36,955 nt of DNA from Nitrospirota bacterium (GTDB lineage Bacteria; Nitrospirota; Thermodesulfovibrionia; Thermodesulfovibrionales; Magnetobacteriaceae): contig JADFXG010000033.1 of NCBI GenBank assembly GCA_015233895.1, positions 1-36,955 on the forward strand, in the 5' to 3' direction. Shown here one piece after another: positions 23,833 through 30,819 of this stretch. Made by a program: the position numbers and the translations under genes. The notes beneath the pieces were generated by a model. It saw nothing but the letters and a program-made list of their open reading frames with translations. It had not been told where the DNA came from and did no database searches. Each line of letters opens with the position of its first letter. Within the stretch, counting starts at the first letter, position 1.

Positions 23833-24054
23833 TCAAATTTTTTCACGTTTTTTTGGCTTTTTCATATCCTCTAAAGTTAACCCTGTCTCTTTGAGTAATT
23901 TATGGAAAAGTCCTTTTTTAAAATCCCTCTTATGAACTGGCACGGAAATTAGCTCTTTCCCTTTTTCCAAAATATGATGGCTGCCTTCAATTTTTTTTAA
24001 CGTCCATCCATATTTATTAAGTATTTTTAGAAATTCCGTATCTTTCACACACAA
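23833..24054 (-). CDS. hicA: HicA toxin
   Basis: 73 aa. EFLKILNKYGWTLKKIEGSH then HILEKGKELISVPVHKRDFK and KGLFHKLLKETGLTLEDM match HicA, with the catalytic His in EGSHHI. Here the toxin is first and HicB follows after 16 bp, the reverse of the 22166 pair. Confidence 0.87.
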   Translation of the reverse strand: MCVKDTEFLKILNKYGWTLKKIEGSHHILEKGKELISVPVHKRDFKKGLFHKLLKETGLTLEDMKKPKKREKI

Positions 24055-24104
24055 ATATTTTACAACATTTATGCTGTGCTGTCAATTAGTTCCAAAAAAG
24101 CCAA

Positions 24105-24141
24105 GAGAGGAAACACTGTGGTGCAATCAAAATGATTGCAC
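24105..24141. repeat. Junction repeat J4 with perfect hairpin
   Basis: GAGAGGAAACACT, then GGTGCAATC-AAAAT-GATTGCACC, a perfect 9-bp stem with 5-nt loop (24119-24141). The same hairpin with loop TATAA follows the same 13-mer at 33597-33619. Confidence 0.8.
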
Positions 24142-24250
24142 CAACGGAGGGGTATCAGAAGGCGATTGATTACTATGAGCAGGCGTTAAAAATAGACAAA
24201 AAGAATTTCGGCGATAACCACCCGAGTGTTGCACGAGACCTTAACAAGTT

Positions 24251-24708
24251 GAGACCGTTGCAAAATTCCCAAAATGTGGGAAAAGTATTTCCCAATTAAT
24301 ACCGAGTAGCAGCCTAAAATATAATAATGATGAGATTACCACGTCGCTATCGCTCCTCGTAATGACGGATAGGTACGCCCACGCACAGCCCACGCCGCTA
24401 TCGCTCCTCGTAATGACGGATAGGTACGCCCACGCACAGCCCACGTCGCTATCGCTCCTCGTAATGACGGATAGGTACGCCCACGCACAGCCCACGTCGC
24501 TATCGCTCCTCGTAATGACGGATAGGTACGCCCACGCACAGCCCACGTCGCTATCGCTCCTCGTAATGACGGATAGGTACGCCCACGCACAGCCCACGCC
24601 GTCATTGCGAACCCCCGCAGGGGGTGTGGCAATCTCATCCTTTTTCTATAACATTTTGTTATATTTTTGAACTCAACTTTGGTGTTATAATATTTTTGCA
24701 ACGGTCTC
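24251..24708 (-). mobile_element. GAGACC element copy 5, expanded (5 internal units)
   Basis: 458 bp, minus orientation, with intact 15-bp ends and four extra 51-bp units. It is inserted in a TPR gene, not in an ATACC end. The flanks are AAGTT and AATCT. The uninterrupted reading frame needs only the right flank, so the left five bases are the added ones. Confidence 0.93.
24343..24597. repeat. 51-bp tandem repeat, 5 units, inside GAGACC copy 5
   Basis: Five 51-bp units. The penultimate unit, counted in element orientation, has the same GGCGGC variant as in copy 1, so the two arrays share ancestry and differ by unit gain or loss. Confidence 0.93.
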
Positions 24709-24847
24709 AATCTGGGAACAGCTTATTACGGCCTTGGCCAATATGAAAAAGCAATTCCATTGTTTAAGCAGAGTTTAGGTATTAGAGAAGAAAAATTAGG
24801 AAATAACCATCCCTACACAAAGAGTGTAAGGAATTATTTAAAGTTAG

Positions 24848-24906
24848 CAGAGGAAAAGTTAGCAAATTCAGGCACGAAATGAGGTTTTAGCGGGCGCCGG
24901 CTTTTG
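24848..24906. repeat. Junction repeat J5 (native TPR gene 3' end)
   Basis: Covers the last TPR codons (AEEKLANSGTK), the stop and GGTTTTAGCGGGCGCCGGCT plus T-rich tail. It appears to be the source sequence of junction repeats J2, J3 and J6. The tail may be a terminator. Confidence 0.75.
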
Positions 24907-24974
24907 GTATAACATTATAGTGTGTTATTATATGCTATGTGGATGGGCAAATTATTAAACAGGAGCATGTACTT

Positions 24975-25187
24975 ATGAAAGTAGCCGACATGACGGTAGA
25001 GCAGCTGGAGACCTTAATTGAACGAGTGGTCGGCAGACTCTTAGACCCCGACTACGGACTTGAAATGAAAGATGAATTTGTAAATAAAGTTCTCAGCTCT
25101 ATGAGTGATAAGGAGGGTTATACGCCGCTTGAGGAGGTAAAAAGAGAGCTTGAACAACATCATATTGAGCAGACAAGCAAAATCTGA
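24975..25187 (+). CDS. Antitoxin of a RelE-type module
   Basis: 70 aa from the ATG at 24975, which has AGGAG nine bases upstream; an upstream start at 24939 is less well placed. MKVADMTVEQLETLIERVVG and GYTPLEEVKRELEQHHIEQT are typical of small helical antitoxins. Overlaps the toxin by 38 bp. Confidence 0.75.
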   Translation: MKVADMTVEQLETLIERVVGRLLDPDYGLEMKDEFVNKVLSSMSDKEGYTPLEEVKRELEQHHIEQTSKI

Positions 25188-25395
25188 TTTAAAAAAGCTT
25201 GATAACTCAATAATTGATAGAATAATCAGAAAAAAGGAATCCTTAAAAGAAAATCCGGTGGCTCTGCCTCTTACCGGTAACTTACAGGGCTGCTATAAAT
25301 TGCCGGTTGGCCAATGGCGAATAATTTATACGATTGACGGCGATGATGTAATTATTCTAAATATTGGCCACAGAAAAGACATTTACAGACACTAA
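25150..25395 (+). CDS. RelE-family toxin
   Basis: 81 aa with a TTG start. ILSRQAKSDLKKLDNSIIDR, LTGNLQGCYKLPVGQWRIIY and IILNIGHRKDIYRH are the RelE core with the family tail GHRKDIYR. The stop codon TAA overlaps the first bases of junction repeat J6. The TTG start may keep expression below that of the antitoxin. Confidence 0.85.
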   Translation: MNNIILSRQAKSDLKKLDNSIIDRIIRKKESLKENPVALPLTGNLQGCYKLPVGQWRIIYTIDGDDVIILNIGHRKDIYRH

Positions 25396-25430
25396 GAGGA
25401 AACACTAATGAGGATTTAGCGGGCATTGGC
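25394..25430. repeat. Junction repeat J6
   Basis: AAGAGGAAACACTAATGAGG then ATTTAGCGGGCATTGGC. Nearly the same as J2 (22689-22729). It follows the RelE toxin stop directly. Confidence 0.75.
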
Positions 25431-25445
25431 TTATGCGTTAGAGTT

Positions 25446-25464
25446 TGCGGACACAGTGTCAGCA
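25446..25464. repeat. 19-bp palindrome, copy 2 (one mismatch)
   Basis: TGCGGACACAGTGTCAGCA, extended by GTT/AAC to a 25-bp imperfect inverted repeat (25443-25467). Lies just after the stop of the leftward HicB gene. Confidence 0.7.
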
Positions 25465-25470
25465 AACTGG

Positions 25471-25710
25471 TTATACAGCGTTAATAACGGTTTTAGCTAT
25501 TTTATTGTGAAGTGTTTTACCGGCATGGAATGGAATAACAATGCGCTCATCTTCTGACAATGTTTCAATATAAAGCGCTATAGCTTCTTTTATATTTGAC
25601 AACACCTCTTTAAATGAATCGCCCTGAGTCTGACATCCATCTAATGCAGGACAGTAAGCGTAATAGCCGCTATCATCTTTCTCTATCAAAACACTGACTT
25701 TATATGACAT
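25471..25710 (-). CDS. Solitary HicB-like antitoxin
   Basis: 79 aa. VSVLIEKDDSGYYAYCPALD then GCQTQGDSFKEVLSNIKEAI is the HicB fold. A good Shine-Dalgarno sequence (AAGGAGGG) precedes the ATG. No HicA is found on either side, so the toxin has been lost or it acts on another HicA, for example that of 22166 or 23833. Confidence 0.82.
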   Translation of the reverse strand: MSYKVSVLIEKDDSGYYAYCPALDGCQTQGDSFKEVLSNIKEAIALYIETLSEDERIVIPFHAGKTLHNKIAKTVINAV

Positions 25711-25811
25711 AGACCCTCCTTATAATTGTCCCTCATATTATAACTCTTAGCAGCTGAGAATTTTTATGCCCTCGTAAAAAATCTCATCAGAAGCAATTAG
25801 AAGATTATTCG

Positions 25812-25860
25812 CCCATCTGTATCTGCGAACATCTGCGCAATCTGCGGATAAAAAGTTCTT
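25812..25860. repeat. Short interspersed repeat, copy 3
   Basis: Identical to 21521-21569. It ends 24 bp before the -35 hexamer of the gene at 25944, so it may have brought or altered upstream regulatory DNA. Confidence 0.8.
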
Positions 25861-25883
25861 ATCTCTTGTTATTAATTATAATG

Positions 25884-25913
25884 TTGCCTAAAGTTAGAAT
25901 TATATGTTATAAT
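25884..25913 (+). promoter_or_regulatory. Sigma70-like promoter of the gene at 25944
   Basis: TTGCCT at 25884-25889 and a perfect TATAAT at 25908-25913, 18 bp apart. The AGGAGGAGG ribosome site follows at 25928-25938. Confidence 0.55.
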
Positions 25914-25943
25914 ATAAATAGAAAATATAGGAGGAGGTGTGTG

Positions 25944-26357
25944 ATGATTTGTGTGATGGCCATTGAGAAGATAGAACACGATATCGAGGAGATCGGTCTG
26001 CCTAAGCCTAAGTATTCGAGATTCCTAGGGTTTATCCCGTTTTACAGGTTAAAAATAGACATTGATTATATTAACGATTACCTTGGTATCAGCATTACCG
26101 ATCTTATTGTACGTGAAAACATTATTAACCCTTTCAAGCGCCAGCTGCTGGCACACCTTGAGAGCATCCACAGGTTGATAAACAAGTTTGGCCACAACAG
26201 TTATACGTATCAGCTGCACATGCTTGTCAATTCCCTCAACGTTAAGATTTATGAGTATCATAACACTTGCAGACATGGCACATTTGGCTACAGAAGTTCC
26301 TCCGACACCATGGCGTATAAACTTGAGGAGCGGCGGCTGCCGGCCTTCAGCAGATAA
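25944..26357 (+). CDS. Unrecognised 137-aa protein
   Basis: ATG at 25944 preceded by an unusually strong AGGAGGAGGTG; the longer frame from 25866 overlaps the promoter and is unlikely. Features seen: KPKYSRFLGFIPFYRLKIDI near the N-terminus and a helical middle (PFKRQLLAHLESIHRLINKF, GHNSYTYQLHMLVNSLNVKI). No membrane helix, signal peptide or known motif. The codon use is ordinary and the frame is intact, so it is likely real. Function unknown. Confidence 0.6.
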   Translation: MICVMAIEKIEHDIEEIGLPKPKYSRFLGFIPFYRLKIDIDYINDYLGISITDLIVRENIINPFKRQLLAHLESIHRLINKFGHNSYTYQLHMLVNSLNVKIYEYHNTCRHGTFGYRSSSDTMAYKLEERRLPAFSR

Positions 26358-26413
26358 TCTGCCGTCAATACCCCCCCCTCTCTGCCGCTCTATATCTGCC
26401 TCATCTATACTCT

Positions 26414-26797
26414 AATCCAATTTGCAGTCAGAAGTATAACAAGGCGGCAAGGAAAAAGCGACGCAGGCGTACTTTTACGTACGTTGAGGAGCTTTTGACG
26501 ATGCCAACGAAGTTAGACGATTGAATGCGGATAGAGACCGTTGCAAAAATATTATAACACCAAAGTTGAGTTCAAAAATATAACAAAATGTTATAGAAAA
26601 AGGATGAGATTGCCACACCCCCTGCGGGGGTTCGCAATGACGGCGTGGGCTGTGCGTGGGCGTACCTATCCGTCATTACGAGGAGCGATAGCGACGTGGT
26701 AATCTCATCATTATTATATTTTAGGCTGCTACTCGGTATTAATTGGGAAATACTTTTCCCCCATTTTGGGAATTTTGCAACGGTCTCGGATTGGTAT
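26414..26797. mobile_element. ATACC-type element R3, second copy, with nested GAGACC copy
   Basis: Interior GCAGTCAGAAGTATAACAAG to GACGATTGAATGCGGAT as at 6098-6501. The left end reads AATCC (variant of ATACC), the right end GGTAT. The nested copy is at the right-hand end, the opposite end to that used at 6108. Confidence 0.75.
26534..26787 (+). mobile_element. GAGACC element copy 6 (254 bp)
   Basis: Complete, plus orientation, one 51-bp unit. Flanks are GGATA and GGATT. Read on the other strand, the site is again ATACC-N5-GC. Confidence 0.92.
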
Positions 26798-26869
26798 TAA
26801 ACTTGCCGGCACAAGACATATTCACACAAAAAGTGGTATCTTAGTAAAATTACCGGAGGGAGGTATGGC

Positions 26870-28573
26870 TTGAAAAAGTTGGGTTTTGACACACTGCGCG
26901 GGCTCTATGAGGACTACCACAGTGAGCTTGTCTCTCTTTGTGATATTTCTGGTGATGTTTATAATACTTTTCTCTCGAAGGGCTATGGTGCTACATTTTC
27001 GGATGTGGAATCGGAGGTCCTTTATATGCTTATTCGCAGGTTTAAACCGGAGGTGGTGTTTGAGGTCTCACCGGATTGCGGTTATTCCACTCACTATATC
27101 CTTCAGGCTCTTACAAAAAATAACCATGGAGAGTGTTACAGCTTTGAATTAAGCAAGACAATCAGAGGAATCCCTACAGAGGACGCCATCTGCGGTGTAC
27201 AGCATAAATCCTCTGATTTAAACCGTTTGCACGTTATCATTGGCGATGCCCGCCTAAACACGCTGAAGATGAATGTCAGCCCTAACTTTGTCTTTATAGA
27301 CAGTTGCCATGATGATTATTTTGCAGAGTGGTACATAAAATCCCTGTTTCCGCAATGCAGTGGCCCGGCACTGATTCATGACATCATGTGCCCAAAGGGG
27401 ACGCCGGAGTTTTCAACTGAGTCGTACTATGTAGAGAATCAACTGATAAAGACAAAATGCCCACATGTTTTTATAGGAGATTTTGATTTTTTCTTTGAGG
27501 ATGAAAGGGGAAAAATGTCCCTGGCTCAGCGCAGAAATATGTACTCAAATGCCCTTTTTATAGAGGACTGTTCACACTTTAAAAACCAGGATTTTGAATC
27601 TGCCAAAGATCTGGTTACAGAGTATTTTTCTAATTGCAGTGACGCGTGGAAAATACAAAGCTCTCAGGTATCTGAGTGGAAAAACAATAAAGAACTTACG
27701 GGCAGCAATATAAAAAGCAAGGGTGCGCCTGTCTTTACCAGAGAGCAGTATGCCAAAATTTTTGAAATGTTTCCACTGACCTTTACACATGAAACGTTGC
27801 TTGATAACTCACAGGAGAGACAATCAAAAATCGATGTTATTAACTCAAACATAAACTCCATTTCAGACCTGTACTCGTTTGTTGTGGTAAAGCCAAAAAT
27901 TAAGGACGTTGCCAAATATATTGACAATACCAGTTTTGTAACCTGCACTGGAGACAATAACCCTGTTGAAATCTATTACCTGCTCTCTAACATGCAAAAC
28001 CCAGCTAAGTACTACAAGGACAAAGGTATTGACGATACGATAATCAAAAATCCGGATGTTGCAACTTTCTGGAAACTCAAAATCATAGAGTCTATTAACG
28101 AAAGCAGCCAGTGGAAATATGAACAGATTAAGCCTGTTTTACCGGAAATAAGGAACTCTTTAATATATAACAAATACCTGGCCTTACAGATTATCGCCGA
28201 GCCTTCACTATTAAGCAGCATAATATCTGTAATTTTCTTAAATTATAACGCACTGGATGATAAGAGATATCCAATCCTCTACAGGTACATAACGTTTATA
28301 CTAAAAAAATATAATAACTATCTCGGAGAGGAATTAAAATCTGAATTACAGAAAAATCTTCTGTTTTTAGCAGAAAATACAAGAAAAGCTGCCTTTGATT
28401 CCTCAACGGAGCTGTTGCTGTCCGGACAGTTGAAGTTGTCATTTATGCTTTACAGAAATTACACAAAGCACAACAGAGTAAGTTTAAAAGAAAGGCTTAT
28501 TTATTTCAGACAGATAAAGACAAAAATCAAGGATTTCTTAAAGAGCCGCCTTGTTGGAGTGTTTAGTGGCTAA
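26870..28573 (+). CDS. Class I SAM methyltransferase-like protein with long C-terminal extension
   Basis: 567 aa from TTG at 26870, with GGAGGGAGG seven bases upstream; the nearer ATG at 26865 hits a stop after two codons. Residues about 55-170 resemble the Methyltransferase_24 type: EVVFEVSPDCGYSTHYILQA (motif I), LHVIIGDARLNTL and PNFVFIDSCHDDYFAEWY. Glycine-poor motif I (EVSPDCG) is a divergence. The remaining about 350 residues are mostly helical with no domain I recognise. Its stop overlaps the parA start by 8 bp. In glycan clusters such proteins may modify sugars; here the role is unknown. Confidence 0.65.
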   Translation: MKKLGFDTLRGLYEDYHSELVSLCDISGDVYNTFLSKGYGATFSDVESEVLYMLIRRFKPEVVFEVSPDCGYSTHYILQALTKNNHGECYSFELSKTIRGIPTEDAICGVQHKSSDLNRLHVIIGDARLNTLKMNVSPNFVFIDSCHDDYFAEWYIKSLFPQCSGPALIHDIMCPKGTPEFSTESYYVENQLIKTKCPHVFIGDFDFFFEDERGKMSLAQRRNMYSNALFIEDCSHFKNQDFESAKDLVTEYFSNCSDAWKIQSSQVSEWKNNKELTGSNIKSKGAPVFTREQYAKIFEMFPLTFTHETLLDNSQERQSKIDVINSNINSISDLYSFVVVKPKIKDVAKYIDNTSFVTCTGDNNPVEIYYLLSNMQNPAKYYKDKGIDDTIIKNPDVATFWKLKIIESINESSQWKYEQIKPVLPEIRNSLIYNKYLALQIIAEPSLLSSIISVIFLNYNALDDKRYPILYRYITFILKKYNNYLGEELKSELQKNLLFLAENTRKAAFDSSTELLLSGQLKLSFMLYRNYTKHNRVSLKERLIYFRQIKTKIKDFLKSRLVGVFSG

Positions 28574-29408
28574 GATAATAACGGTAATCAATCAGAAGGG
28601 TGGGGTGGGAAAGACCACCGTGGCCGTGAATCTTTCCAGTTTTATGTCTGAGTATTTTGAGAAAATCCTGCTGCTGGATTTTGATCCGCAATCGGATGCC
28701 TCCGTGTGGTTGTGTAAAGACTACGGCAATCCGGTAAGCCAGATTAGCACTCAGCAACGTACTCCAAAAATCGAGGATATTCTGCGTTTTGGCCTGAAAA
28801 ATGATCTTGACGACAGTGCCGTAAGACAAGAACTTAAAGAGCTTGCGTTAGCCGCAGTGTCCGGGCATAACCCTGCCGTTGTCACCACATCCTTAAACCT
28901 GGACCGGATAGACCGGGAAATGACAGGCATTGGGGAGCGTAAGGCTGCCGCTAAACTTATTGAAACCATTAAAATCATATCCGAGGACTATGACCTTGTG
29001 CTGATTGATACGGCGCCCTACATCTCAAACCTTCACTATATTGTAGTGAGTGCCTCAGATTACATTTTGATTCCAATAACTCTGGATGCAACGGCAATCG
29101 GAGGCGGCGGAAACGTGATAAACCTGATACTCTCAGACGTCAGAAAGTACTACAGCAATCCCGGGGTTTCGGTAATTGGAGTGCTGATAAATAATTACGA
29201 GAAGGTGTCAAACATATCAAAGGCTATGGAGGATATGGCCCTTGAGGTGTTTGGCGATTTGATATTTAAAACCCGGATCAAAGCAGCCGTAAAACTCCGT
29301 GAGCTACCCATACTAAACTCCACGCTGGATAAGGTCTATCCCAAACTCCCCTTGTCTCAGGACTTTAAAGACCTGGCGCTTGAGATATACACCAGAATGC
29401 GTGGGTAA
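28566..29408 (+). CDS. parA: ParA-family partition ATPase
   Basis: 280 aa from GTG at 28566 (GGAG seven bases upstream); this gives the canonical N-terminus MAKIITVINQKGGVGKTT. Deviant Walker A KGGVGKTT is at residues 11-18, LLLDFDPQSDAS gives the A' motif and DLVLIDTAPYISNLH the Walker B. No N-terminal HTH, so it is the short ParA (type Ib or chromosomal) form. It should polymerise or form gradients on DNA with ATP and interact with a ParB. The only ParB in the window is 21 kb away at 6520. It is translationally coupled to the methyltransferase-like gene. Confidence 0.9.
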   Translation: MAKIITVINQKGGVGKTTVAVNLSSFMSEYFEKILLLDFDPQSDASVWLCKDYGNPVSQISTQQRTPKIEDILRFGLKNDLDDSAVRQELKELALAAVSGHNPAVVTTSLNLDRIDREMTGIGERKAAAKLIETIKIISEDYDLVLIDTAPYISNLHYIVVSASDYILIPITLDATAIGGGGNVINLILSDVRKYYSNPGVSVIGVLINNYEKVSNISKAMEDMALEVFGDLIFKTRIKAAVKLRELPILNSTLDKVYPKLPLSQDFKDLALEIYTRMRG

Positions 29409-29420
29409 GTTATAGGTATT

Positions 29421-29439
29421 TGCGGACACAGTGTCCGCA
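29421..29439. repeat. 19-bp palindrome, copy 3, after parA
   Basis: TGCGGACACAGTGTCCGCA, perfect, starting 13 bp after the parA stop. Same as 16776-16794. Confidence 0.85.
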
Positions 29440-29559
29440 AGATGGAAGGCAGAGAATCAGGGAAAAGGGATTTATCCGCAGATGACGCAGATGGACGCAG
29501 ATAAATTAAATAATCAGCACCGCTTTATTATATACTACAGAGGAGATGGGGGAAATTGG

Positions 29560-29787
29560 ATGCCGCTTGATTTAAGCAGTTTACGGAAAGCGTTGTTGTA
29601 CTTAGGGGGCGCGCTTGAGTTTGCCGCAAGCGCAAAGGCGGCGGCACTGTCTGAGACGGAGCGGGACGTCATCAGGGCCGGAGTTATTCAGAATTTTGAG
29701 TTTACATATGAGCTGTCGTGGAAATTCATCCGCTCAGAGTGGACGTCGTTGACTGGCACAGATGCTCCCCAGAGTTCAGAGAAATAA
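29560..29787 (+). pseudogene. Truncated HI0074-type nucleotidyltransferase substrate-binding (HEPN) protein
   Basis: MPLDLSSLRKALLYLGGALE and VIRAGVIQNFEFTYELSWKF match the N-terminal half of HI0074-family proteins, which pair with a MNT-type nucleotidyltransferase. It has a good Shine-Dalgarno sequence (AGGAGA) but stops after 75 aa, where family members run to about 130. No partner follows. Upstream, 29461-29510 is a CAGATGACGCAGATG-type short repeat. Confidence 0.6.
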
Positions 29788-29858
29788 CCGGACAGCGTTA
29801 CGAGGTGATTTGAAAGAGTATCACAGTAAACACTGTTGTGCAATCAAGTTACAAAAGA

Positions 29859-30053
29859 TTATTTGTACTGGGCATGAGTTCCAATCACAGCCTTTTCAGA
29901 GACGGCATCAAGCCTGCCTGACCTTACATCTTGTTCAAATTCTGCATCCCATTTTGCAGAATCAAATTTCTCTTCAAACCAAACCCTGAATTGAACTAAC
30001 TCCTCTTGTGATAAACTTGATACTGCCTTTTCAATTTCCTGTACTTTTGACAT
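29859..30053 (-). CDS. Small addiction-module antitoxin-like protein, toxin absent
   Basis: 64 aa with GGAGGTG upstream of the ATG. VQEIEKAVSSLSQEELVQFR then VWFEEKFDSAKWDAEFEQDV is a common small antitoxin normally followed by a RelE toxin. Here the downstream sequence (29788-29858) has no toxin but contains a version of the junction motif (AAACACTGTTGTGCAATC near 29827). Confidence 0.7.
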   Translation of the reverse strand: MSKVQEIEKAVSSLSQEELVQFRVWFEEKFDSAKWDAEFEQDVRSGRLDAVSEKAVIGTHAQYK

Positions 30054-30112
30054 ATTTCACCTCCTGTAACGCCTTTGTATCAAGTATGTTGTCCGCCATT
30101 TAATCAGTGTAA

Positions 30113-30490
30113 TCATAGTCCGGAATGTTTGCGTTTTTGTTCCCGTTCTGTTTCTGCTGCAAGCTCTGCGCGGCAGAGTGTTTCCAAAGCGGGCAGCTCA
30201 TCTATCACAACGCGCCACAGCACATTGTTTGAAACCCGTTCGTAGTTATGCCGTAACACATTACCAATGCCTGCCACTTTCTGCCATGGAATTTCCGGAT
30301 GCCGCTCCTTAATTTCAACAGGCAGATGGCGGCTCGCCTCTGAGATAATTTCAACGCCGCGCTCAATGAGCCATTGTTTGCGCCTGTCAGCGTCATAGGC
30401 CTCAAGCGTTAACCCGGACATTTCGATGTTAATAAGCTCAATGGCTTCAATAATGTCTGTCAGGCGCGGCACGGGCGAGGGATTTGTCAC
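30113..30490 (-). CDS. HEPN-domain (DUF86, HepT-like) protein
   Basis: 125 aa. IIEAIELINIEMSGLTLEAY, WLIERGVEIISEASRHLPVE and IPWQKVAGIGNVLRHNYERV match HepT. The usual RNase motif RN-x3-HxY is here GNVLRHNY, so the first Arg is Gly; a subgroup of DUF86 shares this. It follows the MNT gene with adjoining stop and start, forming a HepT/MntA module in which MntA AMPylates HepT. Confidence 0.82.
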   Translation of the reverse strand: MTNPSPVPRLTDIIEAIELINIEMSGLTLEAYDADRRKQWLIERGVEIISEASRHLPVEIKERHPEIPWQKVAGIGNVLRHNYERVSNNVLWRVVIDELPALETLCRAELAAETEREQKRKHSGL

Positions 30491-30784
30491 TTAAAACACC
30501 TGAATTGCAGATGCCTCGATTTGCTCCCGCAGCATCTTGTGCAAACTGTCGCGCGTCATGATGTCTGTCTTGCAGCCAAGAATCTGAGCCGCTGCATTCT
30601 TTACATCCATTAGCTCAAAGAGGCCAAACTTTCCTACTTCATAGTCAAAAAACAGATCCACATCAGAATTCTCATTAGCCTCATTGCGCGCAGTTGATCC
30701 AAACATGTAAAGACTCTCCACCCCAAGCCGCCTGAGTTCGTCTTCATGTTGTTTTAACAGGCTTATGGCCTCGCTGCGTTGCAT
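30491..30784 (-). CDS. MNT-type nucleotidyltransferase (MntA-like) antitoxin
   Basis: 97 aa. The motif GSTARNEANENSDVDLFFD has the GSx10DxD signature of minimal nucleotidyltransferases. In MntA/HepT systems this enzyme adds AMP to a HepT tyrosine to silence it. It is the first gene of the pair, directly adjoining HepT. Confidence 0.88.
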   Translation of the reverse strand: MQRSEAISLLKQHEDELRRLGVESLYMFGSTARNEANENSDVDLFFDYEVGKFGLFELMDVKNAAAQILGCKTDIMTRDSLHKMLREQIEASAIQVF

Positions 30785-30819
30785 TTCATATATTATAACA
30801 CATGTGGCACTTTACGCCT

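Larger units (their letters stand above)
24151..24882 (+). pseudogene. Kinesin-light-chain-type TPR gene remnant, split by a GAGACC element
   Basis: The left part (YQKAIDYYEQALKIDKKNFG, DNHPSVARDLN) and right part (NLGTAYYGLGQYEKAIPLFK, QSLGIREEKLGNNHPYTKSV) are consecutive 42-residue TPR repeats ending LAEEKLANSGTK. The element at 24251-24708 sits exactly between DLN and NLG. Joining at that point restores the frame. The N-terminal part of the original gene is missing. Proteins of this type often carry a CHAT, NB-ARC or similar effector domain, none of which remains. Confidence 0.82.

Noticed and set aside
24241-24710. Repetitive ORFs on both strands within the second expanded element
   Set aside because: Same cause as at 2646: repeat translation inside GAGACC copy 5.
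23321-24906. Integron attC sites at the TA junctions
   Set aside because: The junctions lack the conserved GTTRRRY/RYYYAAC core and have no integron integrase in the window; they match a TPR gene 3' end instead.
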